Below are positions 12,217-19,944 of a DNA stretch of 64,000 nucleotides, piece by piece. The notes under the pieces are model-generated. The model did no database searches, was not told the origin of the DNA, and saw nothing but the letters and a program-made list of their open reading frames with translations. Source of the DNA: Seramator thermalis (GTDB taxonomy: Bacteria > Bacteroidota > Bacteroidia > Bacteroidales > Dysgonomonadaceae); the NCBI RefSeq assembly GCF_004138125.1, contig NZ_RXHS01000002.1, forward strand, positions 186,001 through 250,000, read 5' to 3'. Positions within the stretch are counted from its first letter, which is position 1, and each line of letters begins with the position of its first letter. The translations under genes and the position numbers were made by a program.

Positions 12217-12241
12217 TTTGCACTCAAATGATGAGTGTAAA
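12217..12241. promoter_or_regulatory. Inverted repeat upstream of susC, candidate regulator site
   Basis: Two 10-base arms (TTTGCACTCA and TGAGTGTAAA) separated by AATGA form an inverted repeat with one mismatch. It lies about 50 bases upstream of the candidate susC -7 element, where an activator would bind. The repeat is seen; the role is inferred. Confidence 0.4.
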
Positions 12242-12542
12242 TAATACTATTATAGATATTTGTCTTTATTTATTGTTCAATGGATATAAAGAGTTTTGAA
12301 CATTTGATAACCTCTCCCGACTTTCAAAATGATTCGTTTCGGTTTCTTTCATCTTGTTCAGTCTAAATTTATCTGTGATAGATATTTCATAATTTGACCA
12401 TTTTGTGAGAAATAGAATGAGATTATCTCAATTTATTTTTAGATTGATTCATAAAATAATCTCGGCGGTTGGTATTTAAATATTTGATATATAGTATTTT
12501 GAAAATTATCAAATGGGTGTTGATAACTTTTTTGAAAAAAAT

Positions 12543-12568
12543 GTGTAGAAATGTGGGGGAAAGTGGAT
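12543..12568 (+). promoter_or_regulatory. Candidate MraZ operator (three GTG boxes, 10-bp period)
   Basis: GTGTAG (12543), GTGGGG (12553) and GTGGAT (12563) recur at exactly 10-bp spacing just upstream of the probable mraZ promoter and 58 bases before the mraZ start. Known MraZ operators are direct repeats of TGGG or GTGG-like boxes with one helical-turn spacing in front of the dcw cluster, so autoregulation by MraZ is likely. Confidence 0.5.
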
Positions 12569-12575
12569 TATTTTG

Positions 12576-12583
12576 TACTTTTA
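12576..12583 (+). promoter_or_regulatory. Candidate dcw cluster promoter (-7 TACTTTTA)
   Basis: TACTTTTA preceded by TTTTG is one base from the TAnnTTTG consensus, 42 bases before the mraZ ATG and directly after the GTG boxes. No good -33 element is seen. Confidence 0.4.
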
Positions 12584-12625
12584 CGACGTTGAAAGTTGTA
12601 AATCAATGATAAAATAATTTATAGA

Positions 12626-13066
12626 ATGCAGTTTTTGGGAAATATGGAAGCCAAAACAGATGCCAAAGGACGTGTCTTTGTTCCGGCATGTTTTCGGAAA
12701 ACCCTGCAAAACGCAGGAGAAGATTATCTTGTGCTTCGTAAGGATATTTTTCAGGACTGTCTTGTGTTGTATCCCGGTTCGGTGTGGGAAAAAGAAATAG
12801 AGGCACTGCGCCGCAGATTGAATAAATGGAATAGTGATCAACAGCAGATTTTCAGACAATTTGTGCTCGATGCAGAACGTATAGAAATAGACGCCAGCGG
12901 CAGAATACTCATTCCGAAACGTTATCTTCAATTGGTAGGAATCGATACAGATGTGCGATTTTTAGGGGTGGACGATACTTTTGAGATATGGGCGAAAGAA
13001 AAACTCGAAAAGCCTTTGGTTTCGCCCGAAGAATTTTCGACAAAAATTCAGGAATTAATGCAGTAG
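12626..13066 (+). CDS. mraZ: Transcriptional regulator MraZ
   Basis: DNA-binding regulator that usually opens the dcw cluster and represses it; 146 residues, the normal size. It has two SpoVT/AbrB-type half domains, each with the family motif: TDAKGRVFVP near residues 11-20 and IDASGRILIP near 89-98. It oligomerises into rings in known members and binds repeated GTGG-like boxes, which are present 58-83 bases upstream. The next gene, rsmH, starts 24 bases after the stop, the usual order. Confidence 0.95.
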   Translation: MQFLGNMEAKTDAKGRVFVPACFRKTLQNAGEDYLVLRKDIFQDCLVLYPGSVWEKEIEALRRRLNKWNSDQQQIFRQFVLDAERIEIDASGRILIPKRYLQLVGIDTDVRFLGVDDTFEIWAKEKLEKPLVSPEEFSTKIQELMQ

Positions 13067-13090
13067 AAATATTTTTTTGTAACTCATAAA

Positions 13091-14002
13091 ATGGCAGACA
13101 CATATCATACACCGGCTTTGCTTGTCGAAAGTATCGACGGACTCGATATCAAGCCCGACGGAATATATGTAGATGTTACTTTCGGTGGTGGCGGGCATTC
13201 GCGTGAAATACTTTCGCGATTAGGGCCTAATGGCAAATTGTATGCATTCGATCAGGATGCGGCTGCTTACGATAACCGCATCGATGATCCGCGTTTTGTT
13301 TTTATTAGAGGAAATTTTCGCTATCTCAGGAATTTCATGAGATATTATGGAGAGAATTGTGTGGACGGGATTTTGGCCGATTTGGGCGTTTCATCTCACC
13401 ATTTTGATAGTCCCGGTCGCGGTTTTTCTTTCAGATTCGAGGGCGATCTCGATATGCGGATGAATCGATCTTCGACAAAGAATGCAGCAAAAATTCTCAA
13501 CGAGTATCCCGAGAATCAGCTTTCGTCGATTTTTTCGCGATACGGCGAATTGAATAATGCGGGCAAAATAGCTGCAGCAATCGTTCGTTCCCGAGATATT
13601 CATCCGGTATCTACCATAGAGGATTTCGTAAAGATTCTGGAACCATTCACTTTCAGGGATAGAGAAAAGAAAATTCTCGCGCAAGCATTTCAGGCTTTGC
13701 GTATCGAGGTCAATGATGAAATGGAAGCTCTCCGAGAGATGTTGCGTCAATCGTTGCAAATACTCCGAAAAGGAGGGCGAATGAGTGTTATCTCCTATCA
13801 TTCACTCGAAGACCGAATGGTGAAAAATTTTTTCCGATCGGGCAATGTCGAGGGAAAAATTGAAAAGGATTTTTTTGGAAATGCGTTTACTCCTTTTGCT
13901 CTTGTCAATCGAAAGGTTATTGTTCCGCGCGAAAGTGAACAACAAAGTAACCCTCGGTCGAGAAGTGCAAAATTGAGAATTGCAGAAAAAATAATCGAAT
14001 AA
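13091..14002 (+). CDS. rsmH: 16S rRNA (cytosine-1402-N4)-methyltransferase RsmH
   Basis: Methylates C1402 of 16S rRNA with S-adenosylmethionine; 303 residues, the family's usual length. It opens with the signature YHTPALLVE, followed by the SAM-binding loop VDVTFGGGGHS (about 28-38), and carries ILADLGVSSHHFD (about 96-108), FSFRFEGDLDMRM and the C-terminal SYHSLEDRMVKNFF. It lies in the dcw cluster 12 bases before ftsL. Confidence 0.96.
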   Translation: MADTYHTPALLVESIDGLDIKPDGIYVDVTFGGGGHSREILSRLGPNGKLYAFDQDAAAYDNRIDDPRFVFIRGNFRYLRNFMRYYGENCVDGILADLGVSSHHFDSPGRGFSFRFEGDLDMRMNRSSTKNAAKILNEYPENQLSSIFSRYGELNNAGKIAAAIVRSRDIHPVSTIEDFVKILEPFTFRDREKKILAQAFQALRIEVNDEMEALREMLRQSLQILRKGGRMSVISYHSLEDRMVKNFFRSGNVEGKIEKDFFGNAFTPFALVNRKVIVPRESEQQSNPRSRSAKLRIAEKIIE

Positions 14003-14014
14003 ACTTTTTTGTTT

Positions 14015-14356
14015 ATGAAGCTTGATCGTATCCGAAAGTCGTTTGTCCACGTTTTTGGAGGAAGCGTGCTGACCGAAGGTGTTTTTGTGAGAAATTTGCG
14101 TTTCATCATCACGCTGTTGTTCATCATGTTTATCTTCATCAGTTATCGTTATTCCGTTCTGAGGAAAATGGCTGAAGTGGAGTCACTCGAACGTCAGTTG
14201 AAAGATGCAAAATACGAAGCCCTTTCCATTTCGGCCGAACTCACCAAGGCGAGTCGTCAGTCCGAAATCGAACAGCGTATTGCCAGGGAGGGTCTTGATC
14301 TAAAGGTTTCAGATCAACCTTTTTATGTGATAAAAGCCGATAAACAGAAAAAATAA
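14015..14356 (+). CDS. ftsL: FtsL-like cell division protein
   Basis: Small bitopic inner-membrane protein, 113 residues, in the ftsL position between rsmH and ftsI. The ATG at 14015 is preferred; an in-frame TTG lies two codons upstream. It has a short basic cytoplasmic tail (DRIRKSFVHVFGG), one membrane segment at about 27-45 (LRFIITLLFIMFIFISYRY) and a heptad-patterned coiled coil at about 50-85 (MAEVESLERQLKDAKYEAL). Sequence identity in this family is always low, so the call rests on topology, size and position. Confidence 0.8.
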   Translation: MKLDRIRKSFVHVFGGSVLTEGVFVRNLRFIITLLFIMFIFISYRYSVLRKMAEVESLERQLKDAKYEALSISAELTKASRQSEIEQRIAREGLDLKVSDQPFYVIKADKQKK

Positions 14357-14370
14357 AAACTTGTCTGAGG

Positions 14371-16572
14371 ATGGAACAGCCAAATAAGAAATTGGAAAAC
14401 AAAGGTGTTATGTCCCGCTATGGACTAATCGTCACTTTTTTAATTCTTTTTTCCGTTATGATCGTGTTTTCGGCCGGAAAAGTAATTTTTTCTGACGAAG
14501 GCAAAAAATGGCGTGAAGTTGGCGAAAAGGAAACGGTAATCAAAGATCGCGTGATTCTGCCCACACGAGGCAATATTTATACCTGTGACGGTAAACTTTT
14601 GGCTACGAGTGAACCGCTTTACAGTATTTATATGGACTTTTGGGCCGACGGCATGCAAAAAGATACACTCGAAAAATATGTAGGACCTCTCTCGAAAGCA
14701 TTGGCAAAAAAATTTCCCAGTCGTTCGGCAAATCAATATCGAAATCTGATCCTCAGCGGATGGAAACAACGTGAGAAGGAAGAACGGCAGATCGAAGATT
14801 ATCGGTCGCGTGGAATCGACAAGAAAGTTACCCTTCGTTCGCGCTATATTCGTATCATCAAAGAAGATATTTCGTATGTCGATCTTAAGGAAATTCGTAC
14901 TTTTCCTTTTTTTAATTTTCGTTCAAATAAGAGCGGACTTATCGCTGAAGAAAAAAATGCCCGTCAAAAACCTTTCGGAAATTTGGCAACACGTACGGTA
15001 GGTAGTGTTTATAAAGATTTGGAAAAAGGTGGGGCAAGTGGATTGGAGCTTAAATACGATTCGTTGTTGCGGGGAGTTCCCGGTGTGAAAAATCGTCAGA
15101 AAATTCAGGGTAAATGGATTGACGTAGTCGAAATTCCTGCTGAAGCCGGTTGCGATGTGGTAACGACGCTCGATGCCTCTATTCAGGATATTACCGAAAA
15201 AGCCCTTCGGGCAAAACTGATCGAAACGGATGCAGAATCGGGAACAGCCATCATTATGGAAACAAAAACGGGTGAAATAAAAGGAATTGCAAATCTCGAT
15301 CGGGTTGCACCCGGAACTTATTACGAAGGCAATCCCAATGCTTTTTCGTATATGAACGAACCCGGATCGACATTCAAGACTGTAACCGTGATGGCGGCAC
15401 TCGACGACGGACTCATCACCCCGACAGATTCTTTTTATGTTGGCAACGGGTTGTTTCAATACAATGGGAAGTGGGTGAGAGATCATTATTGGCGTCAGGG
15501 CAAGGACAGAGGATACCTTACCGTTGCCGAAGGACTTGCTGTTTCGTCGAATGTGGTGATGAGCAAAATTGCGCTTAAGGCTTATGAACATAATCCTCGA
15601 AAATTTGTGGAAGCCATCGACCGTATCGGTTTGCGCAAACAGCTGAAGTGGGACGTGCCTCTTAATGGAATCGAGGGGACATCTGTGATCCGGTATCCCG
15701 ACGATAAAAAAAATTACTGGTCGAAAACCACTTTGCCCTGGATGTCGTTTGGCTACGAAACGCAAATACCTCCTATTTATATATTGATGTTTTATAATGC
15801 TATTGCCAACAATGGGAAAATGATTCAGCCTTTCATCGCAAAAAGTTTTATAAAAGACGGGAAAGTGATTAAAAACATAGAGGCAAATGTCGTGAATCCG
15901 AAAATATGCAAAGACACCACGCTATCTCAAGTCAAGAAAATGCTTGAAGACGTAATTACCGAAGGAACGGCAAAGGTTGTGAAATCCGATTACTTTACCA
16001 TAGCGGGTAAGACGGGAACGGCTCTCATTGCTTCCAACGGCGGATACGAAAATTATTATGTGTCGTTTTGCGGATATTTTCCCGCAGAAGATCCACAATA
16101 TACATGCTTTGTCGGAATTCGCAAACCTAAAGGGCCTCCATCAGGAGGCGGACAGGCCGGAACCGTATTTAAAGCCATTGCCGAACAAACATTCATGCGA
16201 AATGTCCGATTGACGCCGGCCGATTGTAAACCCGATTCGTCGTTGCAAAAGCTGCCGCCTGTGAAAAACGGAAATTGGAAAAAGAGCGAAACCGTTTTTG
16301 AGGCATTGGGGTTGAATAAATTCAATTTTTCGCCTGCTACGGATTGGGTGCAAATCCGGCTCGATAGTCTGCAATATTATCCCAAAGAACTTTCAATAAG
16401 TGGAAAAAGCGTTCCAAATGTTTTGGGAATGGGCGCTCGCGATGCGGTATATTTATTGGAGAAATCGGGTATGCGTGTGAATCTGACAGGAGCCGGAAAA
16501 GTTACATCGCAATCTTTTGCACCGGGTACGCGAGTGAATAAAGGGACAACTATCAGTATTGTTTTACAATAA
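14371..16572 (+). CDS. ftsI: Division transpeptidase FtsI/PBP3 with C-terminal PASTA domain
   Basis: Septal peptidoglycan transpeptidase anchored in the inner membrane; 733 residues, longer than E. coli FtsI because of the C-terminal PASTA domain. Order: membrane segment at about 16-37, PBP dimerisation domain (RGNIYTCDGKLLA), transpeptidase domain with the SxxK serine S333 (GSTFK), SxN motif S392-S393-N394 and KTG at 547-549, then one PASTA repeat at about 673-733 (VPNVLGMGARDAVYLLEKSG). All three active-site motifs are intact. Its place after ftsL and before murE is standard for Bacteroidales. Confidence 0.95.
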   Translation: MEQPNKKLENKGVMSRYGLIVTFLILFSVMIVFSAGKVIFSDEGKKWREVGEKETVIKDRVILPTRGNIYTCDGKLLATSEPLYSIYMDFWADGMQKDTLEKYVGPLSKALAKKFPSRSANQYRNLILSGWKQREKEERQIEDYRSRGIDKKVTLRSRYIRIIKEDISYVDLKEIRTFPFFNFRSNKSGLIAEEKNARQKPFGNLATRTVGSVYKDLEKGGASGLELKYDSLLRGVPGVKNRQKIQGKWIDVVEIPAEAGCDVVTTLDASIQDITEKALRAKLIETDAESGTAIIMETKTGEIKGIANLDRVAPGTYYEGNPNAFSYMNEPGSTFKTVTVMAALDDGLITPTDSFYVGNGLFQYNGKWVRDHYWRQGKDRGYLTVAEGLAVSSNVVMSKIALKAYEHNPRKFVEAIDRIGLRKQLKWDVPLNGIEGTSVIRYPDDKKNYWSKTTLPWMSFGYETQIPPIYILMFYNAIANNGKMIQPFIAKSFIKDGKVIKNIEANVVNPKICKDTTLSQVKKMLEDVITEGTAKVVKSDYFTIAGKTGTALIASNGGYENYYVSFCGYFPAEDPQYTCFVGIRKPKGPPSGGGQAGTVFKAIAEQTFMRNVRLTPADCKPDSSLQKLPPVKNGNWKKSETVFEALGLNKFNFSPATDWVQIRLDSLQYYPKELSISGKSVPNVLGMGARDAVYLLEKSGMRVNLTGAGKVTSQSFAPGTRVNKGTTISIVLQ

Positions 16573-16584
16573 AAAAATCGAGGT

Positions 16585-18039
16585 ATGAATCTTAGCCGTT
16601 TAATTGCCAAATGCAATGTGATCTCTATCAAGGGAGATGCCGAAGTGGAAGTGAAATCGATTACATCCGATTCGCGTCAGGTGCAGCCGGGTGCATTGTT
16701 TATCGCGGTCGAAGGAATTTGCACCGATGGACATTCCTATATTGGCAAAGCCATCGAGCAGGAAGCGGCCGTTGTGGTTTATGACAAACCGGTGATCGAA
16801 GAATATTTTTCACGTGTTACGTATGTTCAGGTCGAAAACAGTGCAATTGCTCTTGCGCTCATTGCTTCCGAATGGTATGGCAATCCGTCCGAACGGCTTC
16901 AATTGGTGGGCGTTACCGGAACGAATGGCAAAACAACCGTTGCCTCACTGCTTTATGGGATGTTTCGTCACCTCGGCTTTCGTGCGGGTTTATTATCTAC
17001 GGTGTGCAACTATGTGAACGACGAAAAATATCCCACCACGCACACCACGCTCGACCCCATTACACTCAATTCTTTCTTGCGAAAAATGGTAGACGCTGGT
17101 TGCACGCATGCTTTTATGGAAGTAAGTTCACATGCCATTCATCAGAAGCGGGTGCACGGATTGCATTTCGCAGGCGGCATATTCACCAACCTCACTCAGG
17201 ATCATCTCGACTATCACAAAAACATGCTCGAATATCGGAATGTGAAGAAATCGTTTTTTGACAGTCTTCCGTCCGAAGCTTTTGCTCTGACTAACATCGA
17301 CGACAAAAATGGTCAGGTGATGGTACAGAATACCAAAGCAAAGATATACACCTATTCGGTGAAAAATATGGCCGATTTCAAGGCGCGTATTTTCGAAAAA
17401 CATTTCGAGGGCACTGATATCGAAATCGACGGCAAACATCTCACGGTGCAGTTCGTTGGCGTTTTCAATGTTTATAACCTGCTGGCCGTGTATGGCGCAA
17501 GTCGTTTGCTGGGTTTGGGCGAAGAGGATGTGCTTAAGACGCTCTCTGTGCTCAAACCGGTGGCCGGTCGTTTTCAAACCCTTCATTCACCAAAAGGATT
17601 TACGGCTATTGTGGATTATGCGCACACGCCGGATGCCATCACCAATGTGCTCAATGCCATCCATGAAGTGCTCGATCGAAAAGGATCGGTCATTACGGTG
17701 GTGGGCTGTGGAGGCAATCGCGATAAAACCAAACGCCCCATCATGGCACGTGAGGCTGTGAAATTGAGCGATAAGGTGATATTTACTTCCGATAATCCCC
17801 GATTCGAGGAACCCGAAGATATCCTTAACGATATGCTTGCCGGACTTTCTGAAGAGGAAAAAGCCGATACACTGACTATTGTCGATCGGCGAGAAGCGAT
17901 AAAAACGGCTTGCGCGCTGGCAAAAAAAGGTGATGTTGTGCTCATTGCAGGCAAGGGACATGAGGACTATCAGGAGGTGAAGGGTGTGAAGCATCATTTC
18001 GACGACAGAGAAGAAGTGGAAAAAATATTTAAACCGTAA
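16585..18039 (+). CDS. murE: UDP-MurNAc-tripeptide synthetase MurE (meso-DAP type)
   Basis: Cytoplasmic ATP-dependent ligase that adds the third residue of the peptidoglycan stem peptide; 484 residues. The N-terminal Mur domain ([15 protein letters not shown]), central P-loop [10 protein letters not shown] at about 110-119, and C-terminal domain are all present. The DNPR motif ([14 protein letters not shown], about residue 402) is the known marker for meso-diaminopimelate rather than lysine, which agrees with the DAP dehydrogenase at 37812. It starts 12 bases after ftsI. Confidence 0.96.
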   Translation: MNLSRLIAKCNVISIKGDAEVEVKSITSDSRQVQPGALFIAVEGICTDGHSYIGKAIEQEAAVVVYDKPVIEEYFSRVTYVQVENSAIALALIASEWYGNPSERLQLVGVTGTNGKTTVASLLYGMFRHLGFRAGLLSTVCNYVNDEKYPTTHTTLDPITLNSFLRKMVDAGCTHAFMEVSSHAIHQKRVHGLHFAGGIFTNLTQDHLDYHKNMLEYRNVKKSFFDSLPSEAFALTNIDDKNGQVMVQNTKAKIYTYSVKNMADFKARIFEKHFEGTDIEIDGKHLTVQFVGVFNVYNLLAVYGASRLLGLGEEDVLKTLSVLKPVAGRFQTLHSPKGFTAIVDYAHTPDAITNVLNAIHEVLDRKGSVITVVGCGGNRDKTKRPIMAREAVKLSDKVIFTSDNPRFEEPEDILNDMLAGLSEEEKADTLTIVDRREAIKTACALAKKGDVVLIAGKGHEDYQEVKGVKHHFDDREEVEKIFKP

Positions 18040-18097
18040 GTTGGAATATTCATTGACAGGATAAGTACATTGGATTAAAAAATCAAATCATCGCGTT

Positions 18098-19357
18098 ATG
18101 TTGTATTATCTTTTTAATTATTTGGACAAATTCGATTTTCCGGGTGCGGGGATGTTTCACTACATCATGTTTCGCACGGCAATGGCAGCACTGTTTTCAT
18201 TGCTCTTTTCGATTGTAGTGGGCAAGTGGATTATCCGCAAATTGCAAGCAAAACAAATTGGCGAAACCATTCGCGATCTCGATTTGGAAGGACAGTACAG
18301 CAAGCGTGGAACACCTACGATGGGCGGTATCATCATCATTCTTTCCATTCTGACATCGATTCTTTTGTTTGGTAAACTCGAAAACATCTACGTTATTTTG
18401 ATGATTGTCAGCACGATTTGGCTTGGAGCTCTGGGATTTACCGACGATTACATCAAAATATTCAAAAAGGATAAAAAGGGATTGAAGGGAAAATATAAAA
18501 TTTTGGCACAAATTGGATTGGGACTGATCATTGGCATTACATTATATATGAGTCCGAACGCGGTGATGAGGGAGAACACCGAAATCAAGGGCACAGATTT
18601 TGTAGAGCAGGCCGAATTTAGAGGTGGAGAGATAAAATCGACCAAAACGACGATTCCCTTTGTGAAAAATAACAATTTCGATTATCGGTCGCTCGTATCT
18701 TTCATGGGCGAATATGCCGATGAAGCGGCTTGGATTCTGTTCATAGCCGTCGTGGTTCTGATTGTTACGGCTGTTTCCAACAGTGCCAATCTCACCGATG
18801 GGCTCGACGGGTTGGCTTCGGGCTCTTCGGCCAGCATCGGCGTGGCACTCGGATTGTTGGCTTACGTTTCGGGACGTGTCGATTTCGCCTCTTACCTTAA
18901 TATAATGTATATTCCCGGAAGCGATGAGTTATTGGTTTTTGCAGCTGCTTTTGTCGGAGCGACGGTTGGATTTCTTTGGTACAATGCCTATCCGGCGCAG
19001 GTTTTCATGGGCGACACCGGCAGTCTGACGCTGGGCGGATTGATCGGCGTTTTTGCCGTGCTCATTCATAAAGAGTTGCTGTTGCCCATATTGTGCGGCG
19101 TGTTCTTTGTCGAGGCGCTGTCGGTTATCGTGCAGGTTACCTATTTCCGATATACAAAAAAGAAATATGGTGAAGGGAAACGCGTTTTCAAGATGACGCC
19201 TTTGCATCATCACTTCCAAAAGCCGGGCGACGGCAGCATCGATGCCCTCATTCAAAAGCCGTTCAAGGCACTTACCGAACCTAAAATCGTTACTCGATTC
19301 TGGCTCGTGGGAATGATTTTGGCCGTGCTGGCACTCGCTACGCTGAAAATGCGGTAA
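18098..19357 (+). CDS. mraY: Phospho-MurNAc-pentapeptide transferase MraY
   Basis: Polytopic membrane enzyme that makes lipid I from UDP-MurNAc-pentapeptide and undecaprenyl phosphate; 419 residues, about 60 longer than E. coli MraY, as is usual in Bacteroidota where a loop around residues 150-200 is enlarged. Conserved motifs: GTPTMGG near 70, the metal-binding GFTDDYIK near 112, NLTDGLDGLASG near 230 and HHHFQ near 370. The gene is followed directly by a 7-bp minisatellite and a foreign-looking gene before the cluster resumes with murD. Confidence 0.96.
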   Translation: MLYYLFNYLDKFDFPGAGMFHYIMFRTAMAALFSLLFSIVVGKWIIRKLQAKQIGETIRDLDLEGQYSKRGTPTMGGIIIILSILTSILLFGKLENIYVILMIVSTIWLGALGFTDDYIKIFKKDKKGLKGKYKILAQIGLGLIIGITLYMSPNAVMRENTEIKGTDFVEQAEFRGGEIKSTKTTIPFVKNNNFDYRSLVSFMGEYADEAAWILFIAVVVLIVTAVSNSANLTDGLDGLASGSSASIGVALGLLAYVSGRVDFASYLNIMYIPGSDELLVFAAAFVGATVGFLWYNAYPAQVFMGDTGSLTLGGLIGVFAVLIHKELLLPILCGVFFVEALSVIVQVTYFRYTKKKYGEGKRVFKMTPLHHHFQKPGDGSIDALIQKPFKALTEPKIVTRFWLVGMILAVLALATLKMR

Positions 19358-19360
19358 AAG

Positions 19361-19498
19361 AGAAGTAAGAAATAAGAAATAAGAAATAAGAAATAAGAAA
19401 TAAGAAATAAGAAATAAGAAATAAGAAATAAGAAATAAGAAATAAGAAATAAGAAATAAGAAATAAGAAATAAGAAATAAGAAATAAGAAATAAGAAA
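19361..19498 (+). repeat. 7-bp minisatellite (AGAAATA), about 20 copies
   Basis: AGAAATA is repeated in tandem without interruption from 19368; the first unit at 19361 is AGAAGTA and the last is partial. The array covers 138 bp, begins three bases after the mraY stop and ends in the Shine-Dalgarno sequence AAAGGAG of the next gene. A pure 7-mer array is prone to slippage, and it could change spacing or transcription of the genes downstream. Confidence 0.97.
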
Positions 19499-19509
19499 GG
19501 AGTATTATA

Positions 19510-19905
19510 ATGTCAATTTCATCTTTTCAATCGTTGATTGTTTGGCAAAAAGGTCATGAACTTGTATTGGATATCTATAGAATGACCAAAAGTTTTCCGG
19601 ATGACGAGAGGTTTTCGTTAATTTCCCAAATAAGAAGGTCATCTTTATCGATAACGGCTAATATTGCAGAAGGATATCGAAAGATTGGGAAGAAAGACAA
19701 ACTCCGTTTCTTCAATATATCCCAAGGTTCATTGGCTGAGACATTGAATTATATTATTCTTTCATACGATTTGGGGCTTATTTCGAAACTCGATTACTTA
19801 CAATACGAAAATCAGATTGAAGAAGTTAATCGACTATTGAACGCTTATTGTTCTAAAATAGTAAATGATTCAACTAATGGAGAAGCAATTTCTTCTAACT
19901 TCTAA
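19510..19905 (+). CDS. Four-helix-bundle protein of the 23S rRNA intervening-sequence (S23) family
   Basis: A 131-residue protein with the family hallmarks LIVWQKGHELVLDIY (about 9-23), LISQIRRSSLSITANIAEGY (about 37-56) and SLAETLNYIILSYDLG (about 77-92), which form a four-helix bundle. Relatives were first found inside 23S rRNA intervening sequences; a related protein, Avd, works with retroelements. Orphan copies are scattered in Bacteroidota genomes and their function is unknown. It has a strong AAAGGAG ribosome site 7 bases before the ATG, unlike its neighbours. It interrupts the dcw cluster between mraY and murD and is flanked by purine-rich repeats upstream and a pyrimidine-rich stretch downstream (19888-19925). 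Confidence 0.88.
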   Translation: MSISSFQSLIVWQKGHELVLDIYRMTKSFPDDERFSLISQIRRSSLSITANIAEGYRKIGKKDKLRFFNISQGSLAETLNYIILSYDLGLISKLDYLQYENQIEEVNRLLNAYCSKIVNDSTNGEAISSNF

Positions 19906-19925
19906 TTTCTAAATTCTGACTTCTT
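19888..19925 (+). repeat. Pyrimidine-rich degenerate repeat after the four-helix gene
   Basis: Degenerate TTCTAAC/TTCTAATT/TCTAAATTC units overlap the 3' end of the four-helix gene and run towards murD. Their complement (AGAAATTAGAAG type) resembles the upstream AGAAATA array, so the two flanks could pair around the gene. Confidence 0.6.
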
Positions 19926-19944
19926 TAAATAAGAATTTTCAATT

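Larger units (their letters stand above)
12019..12625. other. Divergent intergenic region between susC and mraZ
   Basis: A 607-bp AT-rich region without a credible gene. It must hold both the susC promoter (minus strand) and the mraZ promoter (plus strand). Minus-strand matches to the Bacteroidota -7 element occur at 12161-12168 and 12146-12153. An imperfect inverted repeat lies at 12217-12241, and 10-bp-periodic GTGG repeats lie at 12543-12568. The middle, about 12245-12520, holds only AT-rich sequence with nothing I can name. Confidence 0.7.

Noticed and set aside
12581-12931. Minus-strand frame of 116 codons overlapping mraZ
   Set aside because: It covers the mraZ start and promoter on the opposite strand and shows no family features.
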